This document shows positions 46,216 to 54,506 of a stretch of 64,000 nt of DNA, in pieces (position 1 is the stretch's first letter; every line of letters starts with the position of its first letter). Source of the DNA: Salinimonas iocasae (lineage in GTDB: Bacteria > Pseudomonadota > Gammaproteobacteria > Enterobacterales > Alteromonadaceae); contig NZ_CP039852.1 in NCBI RefSeq assembly GCF_006228385.1, forward strand, positions 3,364,001 to 3,428,000. Direction: 5' to 3'. Position numbers and translations under genes: made by a program. A model generated the notes under the pieces. The model was not told the origin of the DNA and did no database searches. It saw only the letters and a program-made list of their open reading frames with translations.

Positions 46216-47238
46216 TTAAACCTTATGTTTAGCTAATATAGCGCGGTTTTTTGTCACGCTATTAATAAAATTTCCCTGCATTACCGGTCGACACCGCCAC
46301 TTTTTACGTTCACCAACGACAGCGGGTTGCGCCAGTGTAAAACGGTTTTTGCCCGCGCGCTTTGAGCTGTACATTGCCATATCTGCTTCATGAATCATTT
46401 CGTCAAGAGACTGGCCATCCATACTGTATCGCCAGGTGGCGCCGACGCTGACCGTCACGCGGCTAACCACATTTTCACTATACGCCAGTTGAATCTTTGC
46501 CACGCTGTTGACGATATCCTCTGCTATTCGGCGTACGCCTTTTTCACCGGTACGTGGCAGCATGACCAGAAACTCCTCGCCACCAAACCGGATTACTGTA
46601 TCGCCCGGTCGCTTACAGTTAGCACTGACTGCCTGGGCGACAGCTTTAAGGCAGCGGTCGCCGTGTTCATGCCCGAAGGTATCGTTAAGCTTTTTGAAAT
46701 CATCAATATCTAACAAGATAATTCCCAGTTCTCTTTCTTCACGAGCCAGGTCGCCGGCTATACGCAAAGCTTCATTGTGCATAAAGTTGCGATTTTTTAC
46801 CCCAGTCAGAGCGTCGTGCATGAGAAGCTTCTCCATCGTTTTTAGTTGCAGATAATTTTTAAGATGATTGCGTGAGCGGTGAATCAGGGTGGCCGGCACA
46901 GGGTTGACCACAAAATCGGTGGCACCGGCCTGCCAACAACGCTCCTGAATGGCATCGCTGATATTGTTGGTGACCATAATGACAGGCATATCGCTGCAGT
47001 CTTTGCGCTGACGAAGTGTCTGGCACAACGTCAGGCCGCTTTCATCATCCATATCCAGTGCAATGAGCACCAAGTCAGGTGACACACCTGCATCAAAAAA
47101 TGCGCTAACATCCTGCGTACTATCCACTGCAGCAACAGTAAAGTGCTGACTTAAAACCCGGCACAGCGCTTCGCGTTGATGAGCATTATCATCAACCACC
47201 AGCACCCGGCACTGCTCAAATGACTTTACTAAGCGCAT
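46216..47238 (-). CDS. Diguanylate cyclase with degenerate receiver domain
   Basis: 340 residues. A receiver domain at 10-130 is followed by a GGDEF domain. GGDEF is intact: LTGVKNR, LLDIDDFKKLND, and RFGGEEF with an RxxD inhibitory site (RPGD) five residues earlier, so it should make c-di-GMP. In the receiver the acidic pair D16-D17 is kept, but the phospho-acceptor position in DLVLIALDMDDESG aligns to Ala60 and the usual lysine in GATDFVVNPV is Asn. It may not be phosphorylated in the normal way (Asp62 is the only nearby substitute). Two bases after the glycosyltransferase gene: last gene of an EPS operon. Confidence 0.85.
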   Translation of the reverse strand: MRLVKSFEQCRVLVVDDNAHQREALCRVLSQHFTVAAVDSTQDVSAFFDAGVSPDLVLIALDMDDESGLTLCQTLRQRKDCSDMPVIMVTNNISDAIQERCWQAGATDFVVNPVPATLIHRSRNHLKNYLQLKTMEKLLMHDALTGVKNRNFMHNEALRIAGDLAREERELGIILLDIDDFKKLNDTFGHEHGDRCLKAVAQAVSANCKRPGDTVIRFGGEEFLVMLPRTGEKGVRRIAEDIVNSVAKIQLAYSENVVSRVTVSVGATWRYSMDGQSLDEMIHEADMAMYSSKRAGKNRFTLAQPAVVGERKKWRCRPVMQGNFINSVTKNRAILAKHKV

Positions 47239-47240
47239 GG

Positions 47241-48110
47241 TCAGTGTCCTTTTGTCAGGTGAACCGCAGACTCAACCTTATTGCTACCTTCCGGTCGGCT
47301 AAACAATGAAGCCAGGCTTTTTATTTTTCCCTGACCTCGCAGCAAGCTGGCTTTGAGATAAAAGTGCAGCTTTTCACGGGTTGTGAAGGTGAAGTTGCCA
47401 TCTTTGTTATACCGGTGCAGCTTGCTGGCTTGCTTAAGATTATCGGTAGCTTTGCAGCTTTCAGTATTCACAGAGCGCGTTGTTTGGTTTGCGCGGCCGG
47501 CGTTTCTGGTATTCATTTGCTCTGGCGAACGTTCAGCGTAGTGTCTGCATACCGGTGCTTTGCGATAGCTTTTGTCAGCCCACAACGGCATACAGGCAGT
47601 GATATTTTCAGGCCATTTCTGGCATGGGTCGTTTTTGAAAAAGCGCGCCTCGCGCCAGTTTATCCGATAAAAGCGACGGCGCTCTGTCACTGTCTGACGG
47701 GTATCTTCCAAACCATGATGACGCTGATCTTCGTCTGTGAAATAGAAGTTTGCCAGCCACACATCCATGCGGTTTTTATCGGCGCGAAGCGCTTTTTCAA
47801 GCAAGGGCCGTGGTGAGGTATGCAGCAACTCATTAGCATTGACGATGTACCACCAGTCGTTCTCATCGTACAGATGGTGGTACATATTATATATCCGGTT
47901 TCTAAGCTGCGGCCGATAGGCCTCGTCGCTGCGAACGGCAATCACAATCTGTTTAAACCGGACTGCCATGTTCTGCACAATTTCCCAGGTGCCGTCATCA
48001 GAATGATTGTCAAAAAGATAAATGCGGTGGCAAAACTTCATGGCATTCAATAAGGTTTCTTCAATAATGTCAGCTTCATTTTTAACGACACAGATCGCAT
48101 TGATTTTCAT
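47241..48110 (-). CDS. Glycosyltransferase family 2-like protein
   Basis: 289 residues. KINAICVVKNEADIIEETL and LFDNHSDDGTWEIV match the N-terminal nucleotide-sugar binding part of the GT2 subgroup with a degenerate DxD (Glyco_tranf_2_4 type); the YIVNANELLH stretch replaces the acidic motif (xDADE in relatives reads xNANE here). Activity may thus be altered. Third gene of the pyruvyl-transferase unit, 13 bases after the preceding GT. Confidence 0.7.
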   Translation of the reverse strand: MKINAICVVKNEADIIEETLLNAMKFCHRIYLFDNHSDDGTWEIVQNMAVRFKQIVIAVRSDEAYRPQLRNRIYNMYHHLYDENDWWYIVNANELLHTSPRPLLEKALRADKNRMDVWLANFYFTDEDQRHHGLEDTRQTVTERRRFYRINWREARFFKNDPCQKWPENITACMPLWADKSYRKAPVCRHYAERSPEQMNTRNAGRANQTTRSVNTESCKATDNLKQASKLHRYNKDGNFTFTTREKLHFYLKASLLRGQGKIKSLASLFSRPEGSNKVESAVHLTKGH

Positions 48111-48123
48111 TTTGAAGATTCCT

Positions 48124-49077
48124 TTAATTGCTATGCTTGAACCAGCGGGCTGGTGCTCGCACCTGCTGCTGAATAAGTCCCATTAGCGCAAGCGAACCGA
48201 ACAGAAGCTTGTAAACAGGTTTGCGGTTTGCCCGCGTATCATTAAGCAGAGCCAGCGCATTGGCATAGTGGCCTGCAAGTAGATTCTGTCGCGCTACGTG
48301 ACAAAGATGGGCAGCGCAATACCGTTCGATATCCCGTTGTAGTTGCTCGTCCATCTGACTGTTTTTTAGCCGCAGCCCCAAACGAGCGCTGAAGGGACAC
48401 TCCCGAACCGGGGCCGTCGTTTCCGCTACATGCTTGCCCGCAACGCGGTAATAGCGCACATGTACGTTCGGGCTGTAGGCGATAGGACCTTTTAATGCCA
48501 CCTTCACAAACAGCTCCTGGTCCTCACCCGCTGATTCGCCTGCTGGAAAGCCGCCCGTTTCAACAAACAGGGTTTTCTTAATCACCGAAGAAGACATTAC
48601 AAAAGGGGTATCTCCACGGGATGCCACACTGAAGTAGTTGTCTATCAGCATGCCGTAAGGATTAACGTAAGGCAGTCTGATTCTGGCATCGGCGCACATG
48701 CCGTGCTGGTCGATACACTGATAGCGACTGGCATAAAACTCTGCTTCAGGAAAGTGTGTGATGAGCATGGCCATCTCTTCGGTAAAAAACGGCATCCATT
48801 GATCGTTGGCGTTCATAAATGCGATGTACGGGTTTTTGGCATGTGCGACACCCGTATTGCGTGCAACCGCTACACCCTGATTGTTCTGGCTTATCAGTCT
48901 GACCTTTGGCAAATTCGCTTGCGCGATACGTTCTGCCCCGTTGTCGGTAGAACCATCATCAACCACGATAATCTCGTCAACCGGATATTTTTGTAACTGC
49001 ACGCTTTCAATAGCATTAATAATCTGTTCAGCATTGTTGTACAGTGGAATAACCACGCTAAATTCAGGCTTGTTCAT
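48124..49077 (-). CDS. Glycosyltransferase family 2
   Basis: 317 residues from ATG 49077 (GGGGGCAG upstream; longer frame to 49206 lies inside the preceding gene). FSVVIPLYNNAEQIINAIESV, the DDGSTDNG donor site and NTGVAHAKNPYIAFMNANDQWMP are seen; the DxD-like position is NAND, so metal binding may differ. A C-terminal helical part of about 90 residues may touch the membrane. Overlaps the pyruvyl-transferase gene by 14 bases. Confidence 0.85.
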   Translation of the reverse strand: MNKPEFSVVIPLYNNAEQIINAIESVQLQKYPVDEIIVVDDGSTDNGAERIAQANLPKVRLISQNNQGVAVARNTGVAHAKNPYIAFMNANDQWMPFFTEEMAMLITHFPEAEFYASRYQCIDQHGMCADARIRLPYVNPYGMLIDNYFSVASRGDTPFVMSSSVIKKTLFVETGGFPAGESAGEDQELFVKVALKGPIAYSPNVHVRYYRVAGKHVAETTAPVRECPFSARLGLRLKNSQMDEQLQRDIERYCAAHLCHVARQNLLAGHYANALALLNDTRANRKPVYKLLFGSLALMGLIQQQVRAPARWFKHSN

Positions 49078-50176
49078 ACTGCTGCCCCCAATTGATGAAT
49101 GCGGTCTGGATCGCGTCTGAAACAGGCAGGCTGGCAGACGATTTAGTACTGTGAGTGATCTCCAGCACTTTATTGAGTAATGCATCCGGGTTGATGTTAT
49201 CTGCATCCATTTGATAATCAGCCGGAATGCCTACCTGATGGCACCACTGCACACTTTTTGAATGGTAGTTAAGCGCCATACACGGTGTGTTTGTCATATA
49301 AGAGAAGATATTGCAGTGCAGGCGCATGCCGACGACTGCGGAAAACGACGCCAGGATTTTAAGCATTTCCAGCGGATCCGGGTTGTAATCCACAATGTTT
49401 AGCGGCACCCGTCCCCCGATTCTGGCGCGGATCTTATTGTGTATATGATGGTCACCGTAGACTGGGTGGCCATTAAAGCTCAACAACGTGACAGGCTGCG
49501 CCGTGTGGTACCACAGCTTTTCAATGAATTCGCAGATGCGTACCACACGCATTGCTTCTGCCTTAGCATTTACCGATGCTGGTGCACTGGTGGGCCGGGC
49601 GCACAGATTAATCGCTACACCACTGCGCGGCTGCTGTGTGGCCTTAGCGCCGAAAGACAACAGTGTCGGCGCCAGGTCAAAGGCTTTAACCAGATTTGCG
49701 CGAGGCGCAATATGTTTAGCGATATCAAAACTTCCCTGGTCGCGCAGAGCGACTAACCCACACTCGTTTAAAAAGTCACGGCAGGCCAGCTCGTCGTTCA
49801 GGTAGGTGAAAGGCGCAATACCCACCCCCAGTGCCATACTTTTCCCTTTACCGGCCAGTGCCATCATGTGGCGTTTCTGATTGATGTCAGCAGCTGAATT
49901 AAGTACCGAGCCACCGCCAAAAATAATTCGTTTGCTGCGCGCTGCACCGATGTAGTGGGTCATTCTGTTCTGACCTTTAAAAGCCGGTTTTTCATGAAGC
50001 GTCGCGATGTCAGCGCTAAAACCGCTGGGCAACGTTTTGTTGTAAGAAGAAACCAGCATTTTTTTGCAGCCCAATACGGATTGAGCACCATAAAGTGTCG
50101 CCAGCAATAACGCGTCGTCGCCGCTGTTTTGCATGCCGTAATGGCCAACCAGATAAGCATCGTATTTTGAAATCAT
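49064..50176 (-). CDS. Polysaccharide pyruvyl transferase family protein
   Basis: 370 residues of the CsaB/WcaK family, which adds pyruvate ketals from phosphoenolpyruvate to exopolysaccharide sugars. Seen: YLVGHYGMQNSGDDALLLA, FGGGSVLN, LGVGIAPF, DLAPTLL and VVGMRLHCNIFSYMTNTPCMALNYHSK with the conserved histidine. First gene of a four-gene minus-strand unit (this, GT2, GT2-like, diguanylate cyclase). A sigma-54-like promoter lies 41-58 bases before its ATG. Confidence 0.85.
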   Translation of the reverse strand: MISKYDAYLVGHYGMQNSGDDALLLATLYGAQSVLGCKKMLVSSYNKTLPSGFSADIATLHEKPAFKGQNRMTHYIGAARSKRIIFGGGSVLNSAADINQKRHMMALAGKGKSMALGVGIAPFTYLNDELACRDFLNECGLVALRDQGSFDIAKHIAPRANLVKAFDLAPTLLSFGAKATQQPRSGVAINLCARPTSAPASVNAKAEAMRVVRICEFIEKLWYHTAQPVTLLSFNGHPVYGDHHIHNKIRARIGGRVPLNIVDYNPDPLEMLKILASFSAVVGMRLHCNIFSYMTNTPCMALNYHSKSVQWCHQVGIPADYQMDADNINPDALLNKVLEITHSTKSSASLPVSDAIQTAFINWGQQYEQA

Positions 50177-50216
50177 AGGGTTTCTCCAATATTCCCTGCG
50201 CGGTACACAAGGAGAA

Positions 50217-50234
50217 TTGCAGAAACCGGTCCAA
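50217..50234 (-). promoter_or_regulatory. Putative sigma-54 promoter of the pyruvyl-transferase operon
   Basis: On the minus strand TTGGACCGGTTTCTGCAA has GG at -24 and GC at -12 with exactly ten bases between (50232-50231 and 50220-50219). Predicted start site near 50207, a 30-base leader to the ATG at 50176, with a GGAG ribosome site in it. Assignment by pattern only. Confidence 0.5.
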
Positions 50235-50566
50235 CTTTTATCTTTATGTTTTATATGCGTTTTTTAAAAATCACGGAGAATGTTTATTAATTTGCAAAGC
50301 GCGATTTTTTATTCTGCAACAGTAATGCAATATGGTTTTCAGGTAGCGTTGTGAGTCAGCTGGCCAACTGGCATTTAAAAAAACAGTAAACCTGCTCCAG
50401 GCCCTGCTCACTTATCTTGTGATAATGAATCCCGCTGCTGCCCGACAACCGTGACATGCCCGATGATATGTTTTGGCGGATTGGAGTGAGGGTATGACTA
50501 ACCACTAACGGAGCCTGGCCTGGCAGTGGCGCGGGTATTGCCCAAAAACGTCTTATTGAAATAGTT
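50235..50566 (+). other. Gene-free region upstream of the pyruvyl-transferase operon
   Basis: No convincing gene on either strand. Contains the A/T-rich segment with motif copy A and half sites (50292-50330), then 230 bases of sequence in which I see nothing specific, before the sugar-transferase terminator. Confidence 0.5.
50292..50304 (+). promoter_or_regulatory. Shared motif copy A upstream of the pyruvyl-transferase operon
   Basis: TTGCAAAGCGCGA, matching motif copy B (51590-51602) in 11 of 13 bases, about 60 bases upstream of the -24 element. Further TGCAA half sites follow at 50315-50319 and 50326-50330. A candidate activator site. Confidence 0.4.
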
Positions 50567-50593
50567 AAAAAAAAAGCCCCTCACAGAGGGGCT
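50567..50593 (-). terminator. Terminator of the sugar-transferase gene
   Basis: AGCCCCTC-ACA-GAGGGGCT preceded on the plus strand by nine A; on the minus strand a strong stem followed by a long T run, 44 bases past the sugar-transferase stop. Confidence 0.9.
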
Positions 50594-50636
50594 GAACAGT
50601 GGGAGAACACACCTTATGAAGAAATCGTTTTGTTGA

Positions 50637-51335
50637 TTAGTAAGCCCCTTTGGCTGCTAATACCGCAGGCACCGTCATTGCCAGTATTTTCATATCTGTC
50701 CAGATAGACTGCTCGACGATATAGCGCTTATCCAGATTCAGTTGCTCTTCGAACGTGGTATCTGCGCGACCTGATACCTGCCACAGACCTGTCAGACCCG
50801 GTTTGCAGTAAAGGCGTGGCATAATTTGACGGTTATACTGGCAGTATTCGCTGACAAGGTGAGGGCGTGGCCCAATCATTGCCATGTCACCTTTAACCAC
50901 ATTGATAAGTTGCGGTAACTCATCCACTGAATACTTGCGCAGATATTTGCCGATACGCGTTATGCGCGGATCGTGGTAAAACTTCTGGCAGATACCATCG
51001 CGATCACTGTTGCTGGCAACCGGGGCTTTATATTGTGGCGAACCCGGCACATGCATCGAACGCAGTTTGTAGCAACGAAACTGGCGACCAAACTCTCCTA
51101 CGCGGGTTTGGGCAAATAGCACAGGTCCCTGACTTTCCATTTTAATAAACAATGCTATCAGCAGAAGTACGGGCGACAGACACAACAAAATAGTTAATGC
51201 CGCTGCCTGCTGTAAAAACATCGGAATGCCTTTGTGCATGTAACGCGCTTTGTTTTGCAAAGCTTCATCTACACTAACGGCCGGTGCAGTAACTACGGTG
51301 GCGTGAGCCTGGTGTAAAGGACGTGCTGTGTTCAT
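50637..51335 (-). CDS. Bacterial sugar transferase (undecaprenyl-phosphate glycosyl-1-phosphate transferase)
   Basis: 232 residues: one membrane helix (about 42-66, AALTILLCLSPVLLLIALFI) and the PHPT catalytic domain with QTRVGEFGRQFRCYKLRSM, YLRKYSVDELPQLINVVKGDMAMIGPRP and PGLTGLWQVSGR. It transfers a sugar-1-phosphate to the lipid carrier and so starts repeat-unit synthesis at the inner membrane. The N-terminal CoA-binding-like domain of WcaJ-type enzymes is missing (ExoY-like short form). Monocistronic with its own terminator and a sigma-54-like promoter upstream. Confidence 0.93.
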   Translation of the reverse strand: MNTARPLHQAHATVVTAPAVSVDEALQNKARYMHKGIPMFLQQAAALTILLCLSPVLLLIALFIKMESQGPVLFAQTRVGEFGRQFRCYKLRSMHVPGSPQYKAPVASNSDRDGICQKFYHDPRITRIGKYLRKYSVDELPQLINVVKGDMAMIGPRPHLVSEYCQYNRQIMPRLYCKPGLTGLWQVSGRADTTFEEQLNLDKRYIVEQSIWTDMKILAMTVPAVLAAKGAY

Positions 51336-51474
51336 GGCTTCATTCCCTTTTCAATGTGGGTAATTCTTAGAAAATCTGTATTACTGGCATACATTGTGTT
51401 GGTCAGTGTCAGGTGACGTGGTAAGCGTTTCATTTTCAGTGACCTAATTACTTCAACGTGTGATAACCATAGAT

Positions 51475-51490
51475 AGCCACATTCATGCCA
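51475..51490 (-). promoter_or_regulatory. Putative sigma-54 promoter of the sugar-transferase gene
   Basis: Minus-strand TGGCATGAATGTGGCT: GG at 51489-51488 and GC at 51477-51476, ten bases apart, with TGGCA as a near-perfect -24 box. Predicted start site near 51464, leader about 128 bases. Pattern-based. Confidence 0.5.
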
Positions 51491-51589
51491 TTTCCGAAAT
51501 AAATATTTAACCTATTGTTATTTAAATACTTTACAAAAAATGACTAAAGCTAACTTCAGCGACATAGGGCGTTTGAAATGCGTTTTGAA

Positions 51590-51602
51590 TTGCAAATTGC
51601 GA
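51590..51602 (+). promoter_or_regulatory. Shared motif copy B upstream of the sugar-transferase gene
   Basis: TTGCAAATTGCGA, 100 bases upstream of the -24 element. Same motif as copy A (50292-50304) and copy C (54507-54520, inverted). A typical distance for an enhancer-binding protein. Confidence 0.42.
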
Positions 51603-51864
51603 GGTTATTTTTATTTTGAAAAGACCCGCAGCAATAGCGTTAGCTTTTAAAGCCGGTATACAGGTGTAAAAGTTGGGTGCCCCACCATTAAGTAGTTTAC
51701 TTTGATGCTTCCTTCGAAGCCTTGATTAACCAGGCATGACACGAGCACTTTTATGGAATGGGCGCGAGCGAATTACTGCAAGAGCTGGTAATATTCCCGC
51801 CACAGCGGCATGTTATTGTTCACGCATCAGAATGCGTCTTGCTACTTACTAATTCAGGAAGCCC

Positions 51865-52413
51865 ATGGCACTTAAAGCGACCATTTTTAAAGCCCACCTT
51901 TCCATCTCAGATATGGATCGAAACTATTATAATGATCATAACCTGACAATAGCCCGTCATCCGTCTGAAAACGACGAGCGCATGATGCTGCGTATCATTG
52001 CGTTTATCGAGAATGCCCACGAGCGACTGCAATTCACAAAAGGATTGTCAGATGATGAAGTGCCGGACTTATGGCAAAAAAGCTTCAGCGATGAAATAGA
52101 ACTGTGGATAGAGCTGGGCCAGCCTTCTGAGCAGCGGATAAAAAAAGGCTGTAACCAAAGTCAGCACATGATGATTTATGCTTACGCTGATAACAGCTTT
52201 GATGTCTGGTGGAACAAAGAGAAAAACAAATTGCAAAGCAGGAAAAACTTGTCTGTACGTACTGTTTCTGAAGCACTTGCAACTTCGCTGGCAAACGCTG
52301 TTCAGCGCTCTATGCAAATTCAGGTAACCATTCAGGACGGGCAGATGTGGCTGACTATCGAAGGCGCAGATACCACCGAAAGTGTTGAAGTAGCAATAGA
52401 GAAACATTTGTAA
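51865..52413 (+). CDS. yaeQ: YaeQ family protein
   Basis: 182 residues, AGGAAG ribosome site. The N-terminus MALKATIFKAHLSISDMDRNYY, HPSENDERMMLRIIAFI and DLWQKSFSDEIELWIELGQPS are family-typical; the fold is PD-(D/E)XK nuclease-like with E and Q in the core (LWIELGQP). E. coli YaeQ was once linked to RfaH-related functions; its true role is unsettled. It lies in the EPS block but points against it. Confidence 0.93.
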   Translation: MALKATIFKAHLSISDMDRNYYNDHNLTIARHPSENDERMMLRIIAFIENAHERLQFTKGLSDDEVPDLWQKSFSDEIELWIELGQPSEQRIKKGCNQSQHMMIYAYADNSFDVWWNKEKNKLQSRKNLSVRTVSEALATSLANAVQRSMQIQVTIQDGQMWLTIEGADTTESVEVAIEKHL

Positions 52414-52721
52414 TGAAAAAGCTATCTGCCGTACAGCTTAAACAACAAGCGTTGATTTTCAGTGTTGCAGACAATCTTGAAGCGCAGGGCCGGGAAGAAT
52501 TAGCCGGTATGGTGCAGTGCTGGTTTACGGTGGAATATCACCAGTTCCCAGGCTCACTACTGCTTCGCTTTCAATTTGAAAGTGCTGAGCAGCTGGCTAA
52601 AGCGGAACCTGAGTTACGAAAGTGGCAACGGCGCCTGAGCGCCGCTTTGTTAAAAAAAGGCGTGGTGCTTAAAGACATGCGCCGACATCTGGTCTTTACA
52701 CTTCTGGGCCCTGAAGATTAA
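52413..52721 (+). CDS. Small soluble protein, unknown
   Basis: 102 residues; its ATG overlaps the yaeQ stop by one base (TAATG), so the two are translationally coupled. The centre (GMVQCWFTVEYHQFPGSLLLRFQFESAEQL) is beta-rich and the flanks are helical and basic. Similar genes follow yaeQ in related marine genera as hypothetical proteins, from memory. No function recognised. Confidence 0.65.
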   Translation: MKKLSAVQLKQQALIFSVADNLEAQGREELAGMVQCWFTVEYHQFPGSLLLRFQFESAEQLAKAEPELRKWQRRLSAALLKKGVVLKDMRRHLVFTLLGPED

Positions 52722-52789
52722 AAAGTGCAGACTTGCTACTGTCGCCGGTCATCAGAACGGCTTTAGTCTCCCGGACCTGCTGAGTTCTG

Positions 52790-53203
52790 TCAGCTGTTGT
52801 ACCACTGCCAGATACCTAATGAGTAACCACTTATCAAATCGATACCCAGCGCAGATTTTACCAGATAAAGCATAAGCACCGTAAAACAGGCCGCCAGCGT
52901 AAAACTGATCGTTACGAATAAAAGCAATGAGAAAACAGCGATAGCCTGCTCACGTTTAGACAGAGTCCGCCGGTTTCTGCCCATCAGAAAAACCAGATAA
53001 AAACTAAACGGGATGAAAGGCAGTTTGATAGTAGAGCGCACATCCACGGCGTGAAGACGGCCGCCCCGGGCACCTACTACCGATGCCAGCGCGCAAAGTT
53101 GTTCAGTCGTAAAACTGTTTGCTATCGCAGGGTTAAGGCGCTTCAGCAGCGCCTGCATAGCGGGATCAGCCGTCGGGTGAATGGTTGATTTACGGTTTTT
53201 CAA
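52790..53203 (-). CDS. Small membrane protein in EPS cluster, unknown
   Basis: 137 residues. Residues 1-55 are soluble (DPAMQALLKRLNPAIANSFTTEQLCALASVVG), followed by a hydrophobic stretch with LPFIPFSFYLVFLMGRNRRTLSKREQ and a second helix (FSLLLFVTISFTLAACFTVLMLYLV). Thus two membrane helices with a basic cytoplasmic loop. It follows the GT2 gene by 11 bases, so they form one unit; it may be an accessory or regulatory subunit of polysaccharide assembly. Function not known. Confidence 0.6.
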   Translation of the reverse strand: MKNRKSTIHPTADPAMQALLKRLNPAIANSFTTEQLCALASVVGARGGRLHAVDVRSTIKLPFIPFSFYLVFLMGRNRRTLSKREQAIAVFSLLLFVTISFTLAACFTVLMLYLVKSALGIDLISGYSLGIWQWYNS

Positions 53204-53214
53204 TGGCTAACTCC

Positions 53215-54225
53215 TTATACAGCCAGTTGTTTTTTTGCCAGTCGCTTCGTAGCTCTGGCTTCAAAAAAGCGATAATAGCGCCTAGGCAGCACACTCAGAC
53301 ATACCGATGCGGCGACGATTAATGTTGTACCGGGCGTTTCTGCCACCATTCGCCAGTTGGTAAATACTGCTTTAAAAAAATAGGCAAACGCTAATCGGGT
53401 TTCTCCTGTCTGAGAAGCATTTAGCGCCAGGCGGCGAAGCTGATAAGCATGTGCCAGGGAGAACCAGCGATTCACTCTGGCTGGATGAGAGGAACGATAT
53501 TTCGCCATCACATCCAGCCAGCTAGCGTATTGCTCGGCCAGGCTGACCGGAAGTTTTCCAGCAGTGTCACGCACGTGTGTGGTGGGGATAGACACCCCCT
53601 CAACCCTTAAGCCCGAATACAGAGCGATTTTAAGCCAAAAATCGAGTTTTACTGCGTCGCGCAGCGTTTCATCGAAATAACAGATCCGCCCCGATTCGTG
53701 CACCGGACTGCATGCGTTTAACTTATTCAGTGTAGCTCGGCGGATAACGGCGGCAGAGCCATTTCCTATAAGGTTGTGGCAGACAACCTCCCTCAGGCCG
53801 ATATCGTAAAGTCTTGGGAACTGACCCAGTCCGGTGAGTTGCCCCTGCTTGTCTATAAACAAAGAGGGACTATAACTGGCCCCCACTCGCGCACTGCTAT
53901 CCAGGTGCGCAATGTGACTGGATAGTTTGTTTTTCAGCCAGCGGTCATGCCAATCGATAAGCGCAATATATTGACCCCGTGCGAAGTAGATTCCGGTATT
54001 GCGCGCAGCTGCCCCCCCCTGACTTACCTGTGAAATAATCCTGATTCGCGGGTCATCGAAGCTCGCCAGTAGTGCCAGCGTTCCATCCGTGCTGCCATCA
54101 TTTACACAAATGACTTCAAAGTCGTCGAAGTCCTGAGCCAGTACAGAGTCCAGTGCAACATTCAAATATTCAGCACCATTGATAACCGGCATGATCACAC
54201 TGACCTTAGGCGCGGAACTACTCAT
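53215..54225 (-). CDS. Glycosyltransferase family 2
   Basis: 336 residues from ATG 54225 (GAAGGATG about 11 bases ahead); an ATG at 54324 giving 33 more residues is possible. The fold start is KVSVIMPVINGAEYLNVALDSV, then NDGSTDGT and NTGIYFARGQYIALIDWHDRW, where the DxD is replaced by DWHD. A C-terminal hydrophobic stretch (TTLIVAASVCLSVLPRRYYRFF) may bind the membrane. A copy of the shared motif lies upstream of the longer start. Confidence 0.85.
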   Translation of the reverse strand: MSSSAPKVSVIMPVINGAEYLNVALDSVLAQDFDDFEVICVNDGSTDGTLALLASFDDPRIRIISQVSQGGAAARNTGIYFARGQYIALIDWHDRWLKNKLSSHIAHLDSSARVGASYSPSLFIDKQGQLTGLGQFPRLYDIGLREVVCHNLIGNGSAAVIRRATLNKLNACSPVHESGRICYFDETLRDAVKLDFWLKIALYSGLRVEGVSIPTTHVRDTAGKLPVSLAEQYASWLDVMAKYRSSHPARVNRWFSLAHAYQLRRLALNASQTGETRLAFAYFFKAVFTNWRMVAETPGTTLIVAASVCLSVLPRRYYRFFEARATKRLAKKQLAV

Positions 54226-54506
54226 CGGGCGCGCATCCTTCTTCAGGGGGTGGTTTTTGGTCAAAAGTGATATCGGCGCGAACAACCTGGGCGACGACTG
54301 TTTTACCTGATAGTCAGACAGCATGATCCGTCAGCCTGCGGTTTCGACCTTTCTTTTCGTGTCGAAATATTAATGGAGGTAAACAAATCATTATATAGCT
54401 CACTCGGTTTATCGATTGAGCTATGTCTGTTTCAATTCCCGTTCCAGATTTTAAATAAAAATAACCTGCTGATTTTTAAGCTGATTACTTGGTAATTTTA
54501 TTGCCG

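Larger units (their letters stand above)
51336..51864 (+). other. Gene-free region between the sugar-transferase gene and yaeQ
   Basis: No gene supported. Holds the sigma-54-like element (51475-51490), A/T-rich sequence to 51560 and the motif copy at 51590-51602; the right part should carry the yaeQ promoter. The open frame starting at 51758 lacks a ribosome site and overlaps yaeQ. Confidence 0.5.

Noticed and set aside
49438..49805. Two 105-codon plus-strand frames inside the pyruvyl-transferase gene
   Set aside because: Antisense shadows of a well supported gene.
51758..51946. 62-codon frame before yaeQ
   Set aside because: Overlaps the yaeQ start, lacks a ribosome site and resembles no protein.
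54489..54505. Plus-strand TTGGTAATTTTATTGCC has GG-N10-GC like a sigma-54 promoter
   Set aside because: It points into the 3' end of the minus-strand regulator, with no plus-strand gene for 1.6 kb; it overlaps the AT-rich region with motif copy C and is probably chance, although an antisense RNA cannot be excluded.
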